Notes: a model not told the origin generated them from the sequence alone. A stretch of DNA of 46,526 nt from Acidimicrobiia bacterium (GCA_009841105.1 VXMM01000017.1:1-46526); one strand, 5' to 3'; shown: positions 10,321-19,426, numbered from the stretch's first letter. A program made the numbers and translations.

Positions 10321-12119
10321 TGCCTGCTTACCGCTCGCACTTCGCCGACCAACTCGGACCGGATCAGGTGGGTCAGCACGTGAAGGTGGCCGGATGGGTG
10401 GCTCGGGTAAGGGACCTGGGCGGCATCTCGTTCTTCGACCTGAGGGATGGGCGGGGGATAGTGCAGGTGGTGGTCGATCCGGCGGTGGTCCCATCGGCAT
10501 CGGACCTCCGCATGGAGTACTGCGTCCGGGTCGAGGGCACGCTCCGCCGCCGGCCGGCCGGGACCGAGAACCCGGATCTCCCCACCGGGGACTTCGAGGT
10601 CGAGGCGGGCCTGCTCGAGGTCTTGAGCCGTGCGGCCCCGCTCCCATTCATGATCGACGACCGGTCCCACTCCGAGGAGCGGGTCCGGCTCGAGTATCGC
10701 TATCTTGATCTGCGCCGGCCCCGCATGGCCGCCAATCTTCGAGCCCGTTCCAGGTGCATCAGCGCCATCCGGCGGACCCTCGACGGCTCGGGCTTCCTTG
10801 ATGTGGAGACTCCGACGCTCGTCAACTCGACACCCGAGGGCGCCCGGGACTTCCTGGTTCCGAGCCGGCTGCAACCCGGCCGCTTCTACGCCCTGCCTCA
10901 GAGCCCACAACTCTTTAAGCAGTTGCTGATGGTGGCGGGAGTGGAGCGCTATTACCAGATCGCCCGTTGCTACCGGGATGAGGACACACGGGCTGACCGC
11001 CAGGTCGAGTTCACCCAGCTGGACCTGGAGGGATCGTTCTGGGAACGGGAGGATGTCTTCGCCGCCATCGAACGGGTGGTGGCGGCCGTGGTGCGAGACC
11101 TGCGCGGCGCCGAGCTCCCTCTGCCGCTACCCAGGATCACCTACCAGGAGGCCCTGGCCCGCTACGGCACCGACAAGCCCGACCTGCGGTTCGGCATGGA
11201 GGTGACCGAGTTGTCGGGTGCGTTCTCTGGCACCGGGTTCCGCGGCTTTGCCGGCGCCCTCGACTCGGGGGGAGTCGTCCGGGGTATCAACGTCGGGGCG
11301 GCTGATCCCTCCCGGGCAGAACTGGACGGTCTGGTGGCCCGGGCCCGGGAGCTGGGCGCCGCCGGCCTGGTCTGGGCCGTGGTCAAGGACGGTGGCGGTT
11401 GGCGGTCGCCCGTGGCCAAGTTCCTCGACGGCGCCGAGATCGCGGAGGCGACCCGGATGCTGGACGCATCGCCGGGCGACCTGTTGTTGCTGGTGGCCGG
11501 CGAGGCTGCCATGGCCTCCTCTGTGCTGGGTGCGATACGCCTGGATCTGGGCCAACCCGGTAGCCACGACGAGCTGCGTTTTGTCTGGGTGGTGGACTTT
11601 CCGGTCTTCGAGACGACCGGTGAGGGTGAGTTGGTTCCGTCCCACCACCCGTTCACCGCTCCGGTCTCGGTGGAGGAAATGCGCGAGAGGCCGGAGACGG
11701 CGGTGGCGCAGGCTTACGATCTCGTACTCAACGGGTCCGAGTTGGGCTCCGGGTCGGTACGGATCCATGACCCCGATACCCAGAGGGCTGTGTTCGAGAT
11801 ACTGGGCATCTCCGATGAGGAGGCCGAGGCCAGGTTCGGCTGGTTCCTCGAGGCCCTCGGTTACGGGACACCACCCCATGCCGGTTTCGCGGTGGGGATC
11901 GACCGCCTTGTCGCCATCCTCCAGGACGAGACCAGCATCCGAGAGGTGATCCCTTTCCCGAAGACCCAGAGCGGCGCCGATCCGCTCACCACCGCACCCA
12001 CCCGGGTGGTCGATGCCCAGCTGGAGGAACTCGGCTTGGATCTCTCGGCCGATGCCAAAGCGGCCCTGGCGGCCACGGAGCAACCCCCTTCGGGGCCTTC
12101 CGACCCGTCCGAATCCTGA
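10320..12119 (+). CDS. aspS: aspartyl-tRNA synthetase
   Basis: AspS charges tRNA-Asp. In bacteria that use GatCAB and lack AsnRS, a relaxed form also mischarges tRNA-Asn, and GatCAB is encoded at 40055-43282. The 599-residue product has the bacterial layout: an N-terminal OB-fold anticodon domain (VAGWVARVRDLGGISFFDLRD), motif 2 with FRYE-equivalent IARCYRDEDTRADRQ, a long GAD insertion, and motif 3 GFAVGIDRLVAIL, followed by IPFPKTQSGADPL. ATG 10320 overlaps the hisS stop. The sequence alone does not tell me whether it is discriminating. Confidence 0.96.
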   Translation: MPAYRSHFADQLGPDQVGQHVKVAGWVARVRDLGGISFFDLRDGRGIVQVVVDPAVVPSASDLRMEYCVRVEGTLRRRPAGTENPDLPTGDFEVEAGLLEVLSRAAPLPFMIDDRSHSEERVRLEYRYLDLRRPRMAANLRARSRCISAIRRTLDGSGFLDVETPTLVNSTPEGARDFLVPSRLQPGRFYALPQSPQLFKQLLMVAGVERYYQIARCYRDEDTRADRQVEFTQLDLEGSFWEREDVFAAIERVVAAVVRDLRGAELPLPLPRITYQEALARYGTDKPDLRFGMEVTELSGAFSGTGFRGFAGALDSGGVVRGINVGAADPSRAELDGLVARARELGAAGLVWAVVKDGGGWRSPVAKFLDGAEIAEATRMLDASPGDLLLLVAGEAAMASSVLGAIRLDLGQPGSHDELRFVWVVDFPVFETTGEGELVPSHHPFTAPVSVEEMRERPETAVAQAYDLVLNGSELGSGSVRIHDPDTQRAVFEILGISDEEAEARFGWFLEALGYGTPPHAGFAVGIDRLVAILQDETSIREVIPFPKTQSGADPLTTAPTRVVDAQLEELGLDLSADAKAALAATEQPPSGPSDPSES

Positions 12120-12131
12120 CCGGTACCAGGG

Positions 12132-13511
12132 ATGCCGACCGAGCCCGACCTGTTCTCGGCCGGCCGGGAGAGACGCCGGCGCCGGGTGGCCCCGCTGGCC
12201 GACCGGATGCGTCCCCGGTCCTTGCAAGAGATGGTGGGCCAGCCCGATCTTCTGGGGAAGGGCGCCGCCTTCCGCGTCATGGTCGAGTCGGGGCGCCTCG
12301 TATCCGTCCTGCTGTTCGGACCGCCGGGTACCGGGAAGACAACCCTGGCCCGGCTCATGGCCTCCGAGAGCGACGCTGTCTTCGAGCAGCTGACCGCCTC
12401 CGCCCACGGGGTGCGTGACGTTCGCCGGGTCCTGGAGGGGGCCGAGCGCAGGCTCGGTGAGCAAGGGACCCGAACGGTGCTCTTCCTGGACGAGATCCAT
12501 CGCTTCAACAAGGCTCAGCAGGACGCTCTCCTGCCGGGGGTCGAGAACGGCACGGTCATCCTGGTCGGCGCCACCACCGAGAACCCGTTCTTCGAGGTCA
12601 ACTCTCCCCTGATCAGCCGATGCACCCTGTTCCGGCTGGTTCCGCTCTCCGCCGTCGCGGTCGTCGAGCTTATCGAGCGTGCGCTGACCGACCGCGAGAG
12701 GGGCCTGGGCGCCGCAGGGATGGCGATAGACCCCGACGCGGCCGAGGCCCTGGCCCGGCGGGCGGGAGGGGATGCTCGCCTCTCACTCAACGTCCTGGAG
12801 CTGGCCGCCATCGTGGCCGATGGCAGGGGACGGACCACCATCACCTACCGGCATGTGGAGGAGGCTCTCCAGCGCCGGATCATCCGTTACGACAAGAAGG
12901 GCGACCAGCACTACGACGTCATCTCGGCCTTCATAAAGTCGATGCGAGGCTCGGACCCCGACGCGGCCCTCTACTGGCTCCACACCATGCTGTCGGCCGG
13001 TGAGGATCCCGAGTTCGTGGCACGGCGGATGGTTATCTTCGCCTCCGAGGACATCGGTATGGCCGACCCCGACGCTCTGGTCCAGGCAGTGGCCGCCGCC
13101 CACGCTCTGGCCATGGTCGGTCTGCCCGAGGCCGCCTATAACTTGTCACAGGCCGCGGTCTACCTGGCCACCGCACCAAAATCCGACTCGGTGAAGCGGT
13201 CGATGGGCGCGGCCCGGCGGGCGGTCGACGACACCCCCGCCGCCACCGTTCCCGCCCACCTGCGCTCCACCGGTGGGCGGCTGGTGTCGTCGCAAGTGGA
13301 CGGCACACCGGCCGGCTACTCGGATCCCCACTCGGGACCGGGACACCTCGTTCGCCAGGCTTACCTTCCGGAGCAGATTGAGGGACGGATCCTCTATCGA
13401 CCCACCCGCCAGGGACGGGAGGCGGGCATCGCCGAGCGGCTCGAGGAATGGGACAGCGTCCTGGGCCGTCCCACCCGCAGCACCATCCCAGACCAGCTAC
13501 ATGACCGGTAG
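12132..13511 (+). CDS. rarA: replication-associated recombination ATPase RarA (MgsA)
   Basis: RarA is an AAA+ clamp-loader-like ATPase acting at stalled replication forks. The 459-residue product has Walker A GPPGTGKTT (63-71), Walker B FLDEIHRFNK (D120, E121), sensor 1 GATTENPFFEVN and the C-terminal tetramerisation region with the conserved DPDAALYWLHTMLSAGEDP block. It follows aspS by 12 nt, so it is probably co-transcribed, although the only possible ribosome site (CAGGG) is too close to the ATG. The stop codon lies inside the first unit of a heptamer array that fills the gap to alaS. Confidence 0.95.
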   Translation: MPTEPDLFSAGRERRRRRVAPLADRMRPRSLQEMVGQPDLLGKGAAFRVMVESGRLVSVLLFGPPGTGKTTLARLMASESDAVFEQLTASAHGVRDVRRVLEGAERRLGEQGTRTVLFLDEIHRFNKAQQDALLPGVENGTVILVGATTENPFFEVNSPLISRCTLFRLVPLSAVAVVELIERALTDRERGLGAAGMAIDPDAAEALARRAGGDARLSLNVLELAAIVADGRGRTTITYRHVEEALQRRIIRYDKKGDQHYDVISAFIKSMRGSDPDAALYWLHTMLSAGEDPEFVARRMVIFASEDIGMADPDALVQAVAAAHALAMVGLPEAAYNLSQAAVYLATAPKSDSVKRSMGAARRAVDDTPAATVPAHLRSTGGRLVSSQVDGTPAGYSDPHSGPGHLVRQAYLPEQIEGRILYRPTRQGREAGIAERLEEWDSVLGRPTRSTIPDQLHDR

Positions 13512-13606
13512 CCGGTAGTAGTCAATGGCCAGTAGTTAGAGACTTCATAATAATCTAACATCAACTAGCGACTACCGACTAGCAACTAGCAAGCAGCAAC
13601 TGGCGC
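13505..13606. repeat. inverted pair of degenerate heptamer arrays
   Basis: The rarA-alaS gap is AT-richer than its surroundings and is organised in 7-nt steps. On the right, six units from 13565 to 13606 read CTAGCGA, CTACCGA, CTAGCAA, CTAGCAA, GCAGCAA, CTGGCGC. On the left, CCGGTAG occurs twice in tandem (13505-13518), followed by degenerate xxxxTAG units to 13539; CCGGTAG is nearly the reverse complement of the right-hand units. Between them GTTAGA (13535-13540) can pair with TCTAAC (13554-13559), and CGGTAGT (13513-13519) with ACTACCG (13571-13577). The right array stops exactly at the alaS -10-like box. Confidence 0.6.
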
Positions 13607-13612
13607 TAACCT
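13607..13612 (+). promoter_or_regulatory. -10 box for leaderless alaS
   Basis: TAACCT lies exactly 7 nt before the alaS ATG, with no Shine-Dalgarno between. That is the expected geometry for a leaderless transcript. The -35 position falls inside the heptamer array and shows no consensus. Confidence 0.5.
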
Positions 13613-13619
13613 GCAACGG

Positions 13620-16241
13620 ATGCGAGCCAATGCCATCCGGCGCGCCTTCACCGACTTCTTTGCGGAACGCGATCACGTGGTACGTCCGTCCGCATCGTTG
13701 ATCCCCACGGATCCGACGTTGCTGGTGACCAACGCCGGCATGGTCCCGTTCAAGCCCTACTTCCTCGGGGAGGAGGATCCCCCCTGGCCCCGAGCGGTCA
13801 GCATCCAGAAATGCGTGCGAACGGTCGACATCGACATCATCGGCACAACTGCTCGCCACCTGACCATGTTCGAGATGCTCGGGAACTTCTCGTTCGGTGA
13901 CTACTTCAAGGAACTGGCGATCCGCTACGCCTTCGACTTCGTCACCGGGCCGCTGGGTCTGGATCCCGAGCTCCTCTGGTACACGGTCTACGAGACCGAC
14001 GACGAGGCCGAGGAGATCTGGATCGACTCGATCGGGGTTCCCCCCGATCGGGTGCAGCGGGGCGGGAAGGACAACTTCTGGCAGATGGGAATTCCCGGTC
14101 CCTGCGGTCCGTGCTCGGAGATCTTCATCGACCGGGGTCCCGCGTACGGGCATGACGGAGGCCCGATCGGTGGTGGCGAGGACCGGTTCGTGGAGCTCTG
14201 GAACCTGGTCTTCATGCAGAACATCCAGGATGAGCCCTATCACGTTGTCGGCGACATCCCCGCCAAGGGGATAGACACCGGTACCGGGCTGGAGCGTCTG
14301 GCCATGATCCTCCAGGGAGTCGACACCCTCTTCGAGGCCGACTGCGTCCATGACGTGTTGGCGGCCGCGTCGGGCGCCCTGGGCCGCACCTACGGCGAGG
14401 ACGAAGGGGTCGACGTGGCGCTTCGCCTGCTTGCCGACCACGCCCGAGCCTCCACGTTCCTCATCGGAGATCGCGCCCTGCCCGGGAACGAAGGTCGTGG
14501 TTACGTGGTGAGGCGCCTGATCCGGCGAGCGGTCCGGCACGCCTGGCAACTGGGTAGCGACAACCTCATCATGCCCGGCCTGGCCGAGGTGACCGCCGAC
14601 ATCATGGAGGATGCCTACCCGGAACTCAGGGCCAACCTCGACTTCATCCGGCATGTCTTCGAGCGGGAGGAATCCCAGTTCCGGCGTACCCTCGCTACCG
14701 GTACCCAGATGCTGGACGAGGCACTGGCGGACTCGGAGACCGGTGTCGTCGTGTCCGGTGCCCTGGCCTTCAAGCTGCATGACACGTACGGCTTCCCGAT
14801 CGACCTCACCCGGGAGATCGTGGCCGAGCAGCAGCGCGAGGTGGACCTGGACGGATTCGAGGCGGAGATGGCCGCCCAGAGGACCCGGGCCAAGGCCGCC
14901 TGGAAGGGGGGAGCGGAGGCCGTCCGCGTCGAGTCCTACAAGCGCATCCTCGACACCATAGGCCCTACCGAGTTCCTGGGTTACGCCAGCGACGATTCAC
15001 CCGCCCTCGTCCTTGCCATCCTGCGGGAGGGGGAGTTGGTGGAAAGGGCCGAGGCGGGTCAGGAGGTGGAGGTCTTCCTGGACAGTTCGCCCTTCTACGC
15101 CGAAGCCGGCGGGCAGGTGGGTGATGTCGGTCTGATCGAGTCGGTGACCGGACGGATCGAGGTACGAGACACGCAGGCGGCCGTGACCGGCCTCCACGGC
15201 CACCGCGGCAGGGTGGCTAGGGGGTTCGTCCAGGCCGGCCAGGAGGTGGATGCCCGGATCGACAGTCCCCGGCGCGACCGCATCCGCAAGTCCCACACCG
15301 GCACGCACCTCCTCCACTGGGCGCTACGGGAGGTGATAGGTGAACACGCCAACCAGGCCGGTTCACTGGTCCAGGACGGGCGCCTCCGGTTTGACTTCAG
15401 CCACTACACGGCGGTGCCCTCCGAAGAACTCGGCGAGGTGGAGGAACTAGTCAACCAGCGGGTGATGGACAACCATCGGGTGGGGCTGCTCGAGACGACC
15501 AAGGACGAAGCCGAGGCGATGGGGGCGCTGGCCTTCTTCGGCGACAAGTACGGTGAGCGGGTGCGGGTGGTCTCGGTGGGCGACTTCTCGGTGGAGTTCT
15601 GCGGAGGCACCCATGTGGGCAGCTCAGCAGAAATCGGACCGCTGCTGGTCACCTCCGAATCTTCCATCGGATCTAACGTGCGCCGGGTGGAAGCGCTGAC
15701 CGGCATGGCTGCCTATTCCTATGCCAGGTCAGCGAGGGAGCAACTCACCGATGTAGGTCGTTTCCTCGGCCTGTCGATGTCGGAAGTCCCGGCGGGAGTG
15801 CGCCGGCTCGCCGAGCGGGCCGACGCGATCCAGAGCGAATTGGATCAGCGCAGGCAGCAGGAGAGGACTGCGATCGCCGCGGAGTTGGCCGGCGCCGCCA
15901 GGCGTACCGGCGATACGTCGTGGCTGGTGGCCGAACTCGACGATCACGCTCCGGTGGCGTTGCGCCAGGTCGGGACGCAAGTCCGGGACCGGCTGGGGTC
16001 CGGTGTCGTGGTCCTGGGAAGCCGGGCGGATGGCAAGGGGGCGCTGGTCGGCCTGGCGACCCGAGACCTGGTCGATCGGGGCGTTTCGGCGGCTGATCTG
16101 GTGCTGGTGGGCGCCAAGCTCCTCGGCGGGGGCGGCAGTCGCGATCCCGAGCTGTCACAAGCAGGCGGACCGAGAGGCGACAAGGTGGGCGAGGCCCTGG
16201 ACGCGATTCGGGAGGCGGTCGCCCGCCGTCTCAACGCCTGA
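13620..16241 (+). CDS. alaS: alanyl-tRNA synthetase
   Basis: AlaS charges tRNA-Ala and clears mischarged Ser/Gly. The 873-residue product has the class II catalytic core at the N-terminus (RAFTDFFAERDHVV; MFEMLGNFSFGDYFK), the editing-domain zinc motif HTGTHLLH near residue 560 with the partner C-G-G-T-H near 660, and a C-terminal C-Ala/DHHA1 region ending in a GGGG(S/G)R-type motif. ATG 13620 begins directly behind a TAACCT box, so translation is probably leaderless. The downstream ruvX start overlaps the stop (TGATG), consistent with an alaS-ruvX-mltG-aroE operon. Confidence 0.96.
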   Translation: MRANAIRRAFTDFFAERDHVVRPSASLIPTDPTLLVTNAGMVPFKPYFLGEEDPPWPRAVSIQKCVRTVDIDIIGTTARHLTMFEMLGNFSFGDYFKELAIRYAFDFVTGPLGLDPELLWYTVYETDDEAEEIWIDSIGVPPDRVQRGGKDNFWQMGIPGPCGPCSEIFIDRGPAYGHDGGPIGGGEDRFVELWNLVFMQNIQDEPYHVVGDIPAKGIDTGTGLERLAMILQGVDTLFEADCVHDVLAAASGALGRTYGEDEGVDVALRLLADHARASTFLIGDRALPGNEGRGYVVRRLIRRAVRHAWQLGSDNLIMPGLAEVTADIMEDAYPELRANLDFIRHVFEREESQFRRTLATGTQMLDEALADSETGVVVSGALAFKLHDTYGFPIDLTREIVAEQQREVDLDGFEAEMAAQRTRAKAAWKGGAEAVRVESYKRILDTIGPTEFLGYASDDSPALVLAILREGELVERAEAGQEVEVFLDSSPFYAEAGGQVGDVGLIESVTGRIEVRDTQAAVTGLHGHRGRVARGFVQAGQEVDARIDSPRRDRIRKSHTGTHLLHWALREVIGEHANQAGSLVQDGRLRFDFSHYTAVPSEELGEVEELVNQRVMDNHRVGLLETTKDEAEAMGALAFFGDKYGERVRVVSVGDFSVEFCGGTHVGSSAEIGPLLVTSESSIGSNVRRVEALTGMAAYSYARSAREQLTDVGRFLGLSMSEVPAGVRRLAERADAIQSELDQRRQQERTAIAAELAGAARRTGDTSWLVAELDDHAPVALRQVGTQVRDRLGSGVVVLGSRADGKGALVGLATRDLVDRGVSAADLVLVGAKLLGGGGSRDPELSQAGGPRGDKVGEALDAIREAVARRLNA

Positions 16242-16681
16242 TGAGCGGCGGACCGGGAGCCAGCCGCATCATGGGCATCGACTACGGGAGCCGGCGGGTA
16301 GGTGTGGCCCTTTCCGACCGTCTCGGGATCGCTGCCCATCCCTTCGAGGTAATCGAGGTGGGCCCCGGTCTTCACCGCCGGCTGGCAGACCTGGTCGGTT
16401 CCGAGGACGTGGACAAGGTGGTGGTGGGGCTGCCGGTCTCGCTCGACGGGACCGAACAGGCTGCTGCCCTCAGGACCCGCCGGTTCGTCGATCGGCTACG
16501 TCCCCTCGTCGGGGTGGAGGTGGTCATGTATGACGAGCGGCTGACCACCCGGATCGCGGAGGGCGTCCTGGTGGCGGCCGGGACATCCCGGTCCAAGCGC
16601 CGGCGGCGGGTCGACAAGGTAGCGGCCGCCGTGATGCTCCAGGGCTATCTCGACCGCCAAGCCCGGACGAGGGTCGAATGA
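16241..16681 (+). CDS. ruvX: RuvX/YqgF-type Holliday junction resolvase-like nuclease
   Basis: YqgF/RuvX has an RNase H-like fold. It is implicated in 16S rRNA 5' processing in some bacteria and proposed as a backup resolvase in others. The 146-residue product has MGIDYGSRRVGVALSD with the catalytic Asp14, the central VVGLPVSLDGTE block, and the C-terminal YDERLTTR and DKVAAAVMLQGYLD signatures. It overlaps alaS by 1 nt and mltG by 4 nt (ATGA). alaS-ruvX-mltG-aroE is conserved in Actinobacteria, so co-transcription is expected. Confidence 0.93.
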   Translation: MSGGPGASRIMGIDYGSRRVGVALSDRLGIAAHPFEVIEVGPGLHRRLADLVGSEDVDKVVVGLPVSLDGTEQAAALRTRRFVDRLRPLVGVEVVMYDERLTTRIAEGVLVAAGTSRSKRRRRVDKVAAAVMLQGYLDRQARTRVE

Positions 16682-17805
16682 GCGCCTACCGGCGACCGGA
16701 TCCCCCACCGGACCGTTACCGGGAAGGCGAGGATCGGTGGCCGTTCCGGGCGCGGGGGGCCATCACCAGCCTGCTGGTTGCGGCTGTCGTCACCTACGCT
16801 CTGGTTGTGGGGGGCGCGGGCCTGGGCAACTGGGTCAACAGGCTGGGCGGGCTCGGTGGAGGGGATCAGACCGTCGAGGTCGAGCCGGGCCGCACCGTCG
16901 TGGTGGAGATCCCGTCCGGGTCGAGTGCCCGTAGCATCGCCGGCATCTTGGTGGGCAACGGTGTGGTGCCCTCCGCCATCGAGTTCGAGTCGCTGGTCCG
17001 GACCCGGGAGGCGGGCAGCCTCCTCAAGGCCGGCACCTACGAGTTGGTTACCGGCACCGACCTCGACGAGATCGTGGATCTTCTTATAGCGGGGCCTCCC
17101 CTCGACGTGTTTCGTGTGACAGTGATCGAAGGACTCCGCCTCGTCGAGCTCTTGGAGGTTCTGGCCCTGTCCACCCGCAACTACTCGGACGAGGACTTCA
17201 CGGCGGCCCTCATGAGCGGGGACGTCACCTCCGCCTACCTGCCGCAGGGTCTCGAGACAGCAGGATGGGAGGGGCTCTTGTTCCCGGCCACCTACGAGTT
17301 CTTCGGTGATGTCACCCCGTCCGAGATGCTGCAACGGATGGCGACCGAGATGGAGCGACGCCTGGAAGGGTACGACTGGTCCACGGTTACCGCACGGGGG
17401 TTCTCGGTGTACGAAGGGCTGGTCATGGCCTCTCTGGTGGAGGCCGAGGCGGGAACCGATGCGGATCGGTCACTGATCGCCAGCGTGATCAATAACCGGC
17501 TGGAGCGGGGCATGCCGCTCCAGATCGACGCCACCGTTCTCTACGCCATGGAGGACCGGGGCCGGTCGCCCACGCTGGAGGATCTCGAGTTCTCGTCTCC
17601 CTACAACACCTATCTGATAGGCGGTCTCCCGCCCACGCCGATCGGCGCGCCGGGCGCCAAGTCCATCGAAGCGGTTATCGAGCCGGCGGATACCGACTAC
17701 CTCTATTACGTTCTCACCTCCGAGGACGGATCCCACTCCTTCTTCCGCGACTACGACGACTTCCTGGCGGCCAAGCAGCAGGCGGACGCTCTGGGGATCG
17801 GTTGA
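16678..17805 (+). CDS. mltG: endolytic murein transglycosylase MltG
   Basis: MltG cleaves nascent glycan strands at the membrane and helps set their length. The 375-residue product has a ~25-residue cytosolic N-terminus rich in Pro/Arg, one transmembrane helix (about 29-47), a LysM-like region, and the YceG catalytic domain. Here ASLVEAEAG contains the expected catalytic Glu near residue 255, followed by SVINNRL, LQIDATVLYA, SPYNTYLIGGLPPTPIGAPG and a C-terminal FFRDYDDFLAAK. Length and motifs are normal. It is coupled to ruvX by an ATGA overlap and precedes aroE. Confidence 0.94.
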   Translation: MSAYRRPDPPPDRYREGEDRWPFRARGAITSLLVAAVVTYALVVGGAGLGNWVNRLGGLGGGDQTVEVEPGRTVVVEIPSGSSARSIAGILVGNGVVPSAIEFESLVRTREAGSLLKAGTYELVTGTDLDEIVDLLIAGPPLDVFRVTVIEGLRLVELLEVLALSTRNYSDEDFTAALMSGDVTSAYLPQGLETAGWEGLLFPATYEFFGDVTPSEMLQRMATEMERRLEGYDWSTVTARGFSVYEGLVMASLVEAEAGTDADRSLIASVINNRLERGMPLQIDATVLYAMEDRGRSPTLEDLEFSSPYNTYLIGGLPPTPIGAPGAKSIEAVIEPADTDYLYYVLTSEDGSHSFFRDYDDFLAAKQQADALGIG

Positions 17806-17810
17806 TCCGG

Positions 17811-18623
17811 ATGGCCTCCCTGCGGCTAGCGGTCCTCGGCGATCCGGTTGCCCATTCGCTATCCCCGGTCATCCACGCCGCCGCCCTGGAGTTCGCCGGG
17901 CTCGAGGGCGCCTACCGCAGGCTCCGGGTTGACCACCGCGGCATGAGGCGGGCTGCTGACGACCTCCGGTCCGGGCGCCTAACCGGCGCCAACGTGACGA
18001 TGCCCCATAAGGCGCTGGCAGCCGGGTTGGCAGACAAGCGCTCGGAGGCGGTGATCCGCTCGGGGGGCGCCAACACCCTCTGGATGGAGAACGGCCGGCT
18101 TCAGGCCGACTCCACCGACCCGGAAGGAGTCCGCTTCGCCTGGCAGCATGCTCGGCTCCCCGGCGATGCTCCGGTGTTGCTGCTGGGCGCGGGGTCGGCC
18201 GCCGCGGCGGCCCTCTTAGCGCTGGGCGATCGCGACGTCCGGGTGGCGGCGCGGCGGCCCGAAGCAGCCCACGACCTGGTAGCCCGAGTGGGTTCCAAGG
18301 CCGTGGTTGCGCCGTGGGGGCAGCCGGTGGCGGGGGCCGTCCTGGTCAATGCCACTCCGCTGGGTATGCGTGGCGAAGCCCTCCCGGCCGGGGTGCTGGA
18401 TGAGGCTGGGGGCCTGCTGGAACTGGCCTACGGTCGCGGGGAGACCCCTGCCGAGGCCGTGCTCGCGGCGCGGGGCCTGCCGGTGGCCTCCGGGGAGCTG
18501 GTGCTGGTCGGCCAGGGGGCGGCCTCGTTCGCCATCTGGACGGGCGTGGAGGTGCCTCCGACCGTCATGCTGGCGGCGCTGGCCGGACACCGGGAAACTC
18601 CCAACGCGTCTTCTACTGCCTAG
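17811..18623 (+). CDS. aroE: shikimate dehydrogenase
   Basis: AroE reduces 3-dehydroshikimate with NADPH in aromatic amino-acid synthesis. The product starts LAVLGDPVAHSLSP and contains the substrate-site Lys in NVTMPHKAL, the nucleotide loop GAGSAAAAALLAL and the C-terminal VGQGAASFAIWTG region. The usual N-T-D motif is S-T-D here (NGRLQADSTDPEG), a conservative change that keeps the catalytic Asp. I chose ATG 17811, 5 nt after the mltG stop; TTG 17802, which overlaps the stop as TTGA and sits close behind GGGGAT, is also possible. The length (~270 aa) is normal. Confidence 0.93.
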   Translation: MASLRLAVLGDPVAHSLSPVIHAAALEFAGLEGAYRRLRVDHRGMRRAADDLRSGRLTGANVTMPHKALAAGLADKRSEAVIRSGGANTLWMENGRLQADSTDPEGVRFAWQHARLPGDAPVLLLGAGSAAAAALLALGDRDVRVAARRPEAAHDLVARVGSKAVVAPWGQPVAGAVLVNATPLGMRGEALPAGVLDEAGGLLELAYGRGETPAEAVLAARGLPVASGELVLVGQGAASFAIWTGVEVPPTVMLAALAGHRETPNASSTA

Positions 18624-19388
18624 GTGGTGCAGCTCCACCTGGTCGCGGGATTGCTGGGCCTCTTGGGGGGCCGGCTTCTGGTGACCCTGATCCGAGCCGA
18701 GTTGGAGCGGGTGCCGGTCAGGTCGGTCACGTCTTGCCGTCCGACCTGCGGCTGTCCCGCAAGACCGGTGGATTACGCGCCTGTGTTGTGGTGGGCGGGG
18801 GCCAGGGGTTCTTGTTCCCGATGCCACGAGCCCACCGGCGTGATCTACCGGCTGGTGGAACCGGTGACCGGGGCTGCCTGGGTCGGTGCGGTCTGGTTGG
18901 TCGGCGCGCAGTGGACGCTGGCGGCCTATCTGTGGATGGTGACGGTGACGGTGGCGCTGAGCTTTGTCGACCTGCGGAGCTACCGCCTTCCCAACCGGGT
19001 GCTCGTACCCGGCACGGCGGTGGGCGCGGTGTTGTTGGCCGCTGGCGCTCTTCTGGACGGTCGGATCGGCGACATCCCGGAGGCGCTAGCGGCCGGCCTC
19101 GTTTACTCCGTTACGTTGCTGATTCCGGCGCTGGTGACCCGAGGCGCCATCGGGATGGGCGACGTCAAGCTTGCGTTCCTGCTGGGACTGTTCGCCGGTT
19201 ACCACGGCTGGGAGGCCGCCGTGGCGGCCTTGGCGGGTGCCTTCCTGCTGGCCGGGGCGGTGGGCGTCCTACTCCTGGCCCTGCGCCGGATCACCCGCCG
19301 CGATCACCTGCCGTTCGGGCCCTTCATGGTCGCCGGGGCGTGGTTCGCGATCGCCCGGGCGCTGGCCGGTAGTCCGGGAATCGTTTGA
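18624..19388 (+). CDS. type IV prepilin-like leader peptidase (A24 family)
   Basis: This is a membrane aspartyl protease that trims, and in the full form N-methylates, type IV pilin-like precursors. The 254-residue product has several transmembrane helices. The two catalytic aspartates are visible as Asp116 (SFVDLRSYRLPNR) and Asp180 in the GxGD motif (GAIGMGDVKLAF). The N-terminal cytosolic loop keeps five cysteines (38, 42, 44, 64, 67) that could form the zinc-binding CxxC pairs, although the first is expanded. GTG 18624 follows the aroE stop with no gap. No pilin or Tad gene is in the window, so its substrates lie elsewhere. Confidence 0.88.
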   Translation: MVQLHLVAGLLGLLGGRLLVTLIRAELERVPVRSVTSCRPTCGCPARPVDYAPVLWWAGARGSCSRCHEPTGVIYRLVEPVTGAAWVGAVWLVGAQWTLAAYLWMVTVTVALSFVDLRSYRLPNRVLVPGTAVGAVLLAAGALLDGRIGDIPEALAAGLVYSVTLLIPALVTRGAIGMGDVKLAFLLGLFAGYHGWEAAVAALAGAFLLAGAVGVLLLALRRITRRDHLPFGPFMVAGAWFAIARALAGSPGIV

Positions 19389-19406
19389 GGGCGGGCCAGG
19401 GCTCAT

Positions 19407-19422
19407 CCGGCGATTGCGCCGG
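19407..19422 (+). promoter_or_regulatory. hairpin between prepilin peptidase and argS
   Basis: CCGGCG and CGCCGG form a perfect 6-bp stem with an ATTG loop. The hairpin lies 18 bp after the peptidase stop and 4 bp before the argS -10-like box TATCCT. It could be a T-less terminator for the upstream operon or a protein-binding site; the sequence does not decide. Confidence 0.35.
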
Positions 19423-19426
19423 GGTC

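Noticed and set aside
9160..10647. Long minus-strand open frame opposite hisS/aspS (495 codons)
   Set aside because: No conserved motif; the real hisS and aspS catalytic motifs lie on the plus strand. The same reasoning removes the long antisense frames at 7276-8514, 11127-12500, 13572-14780 and 19426-20946.
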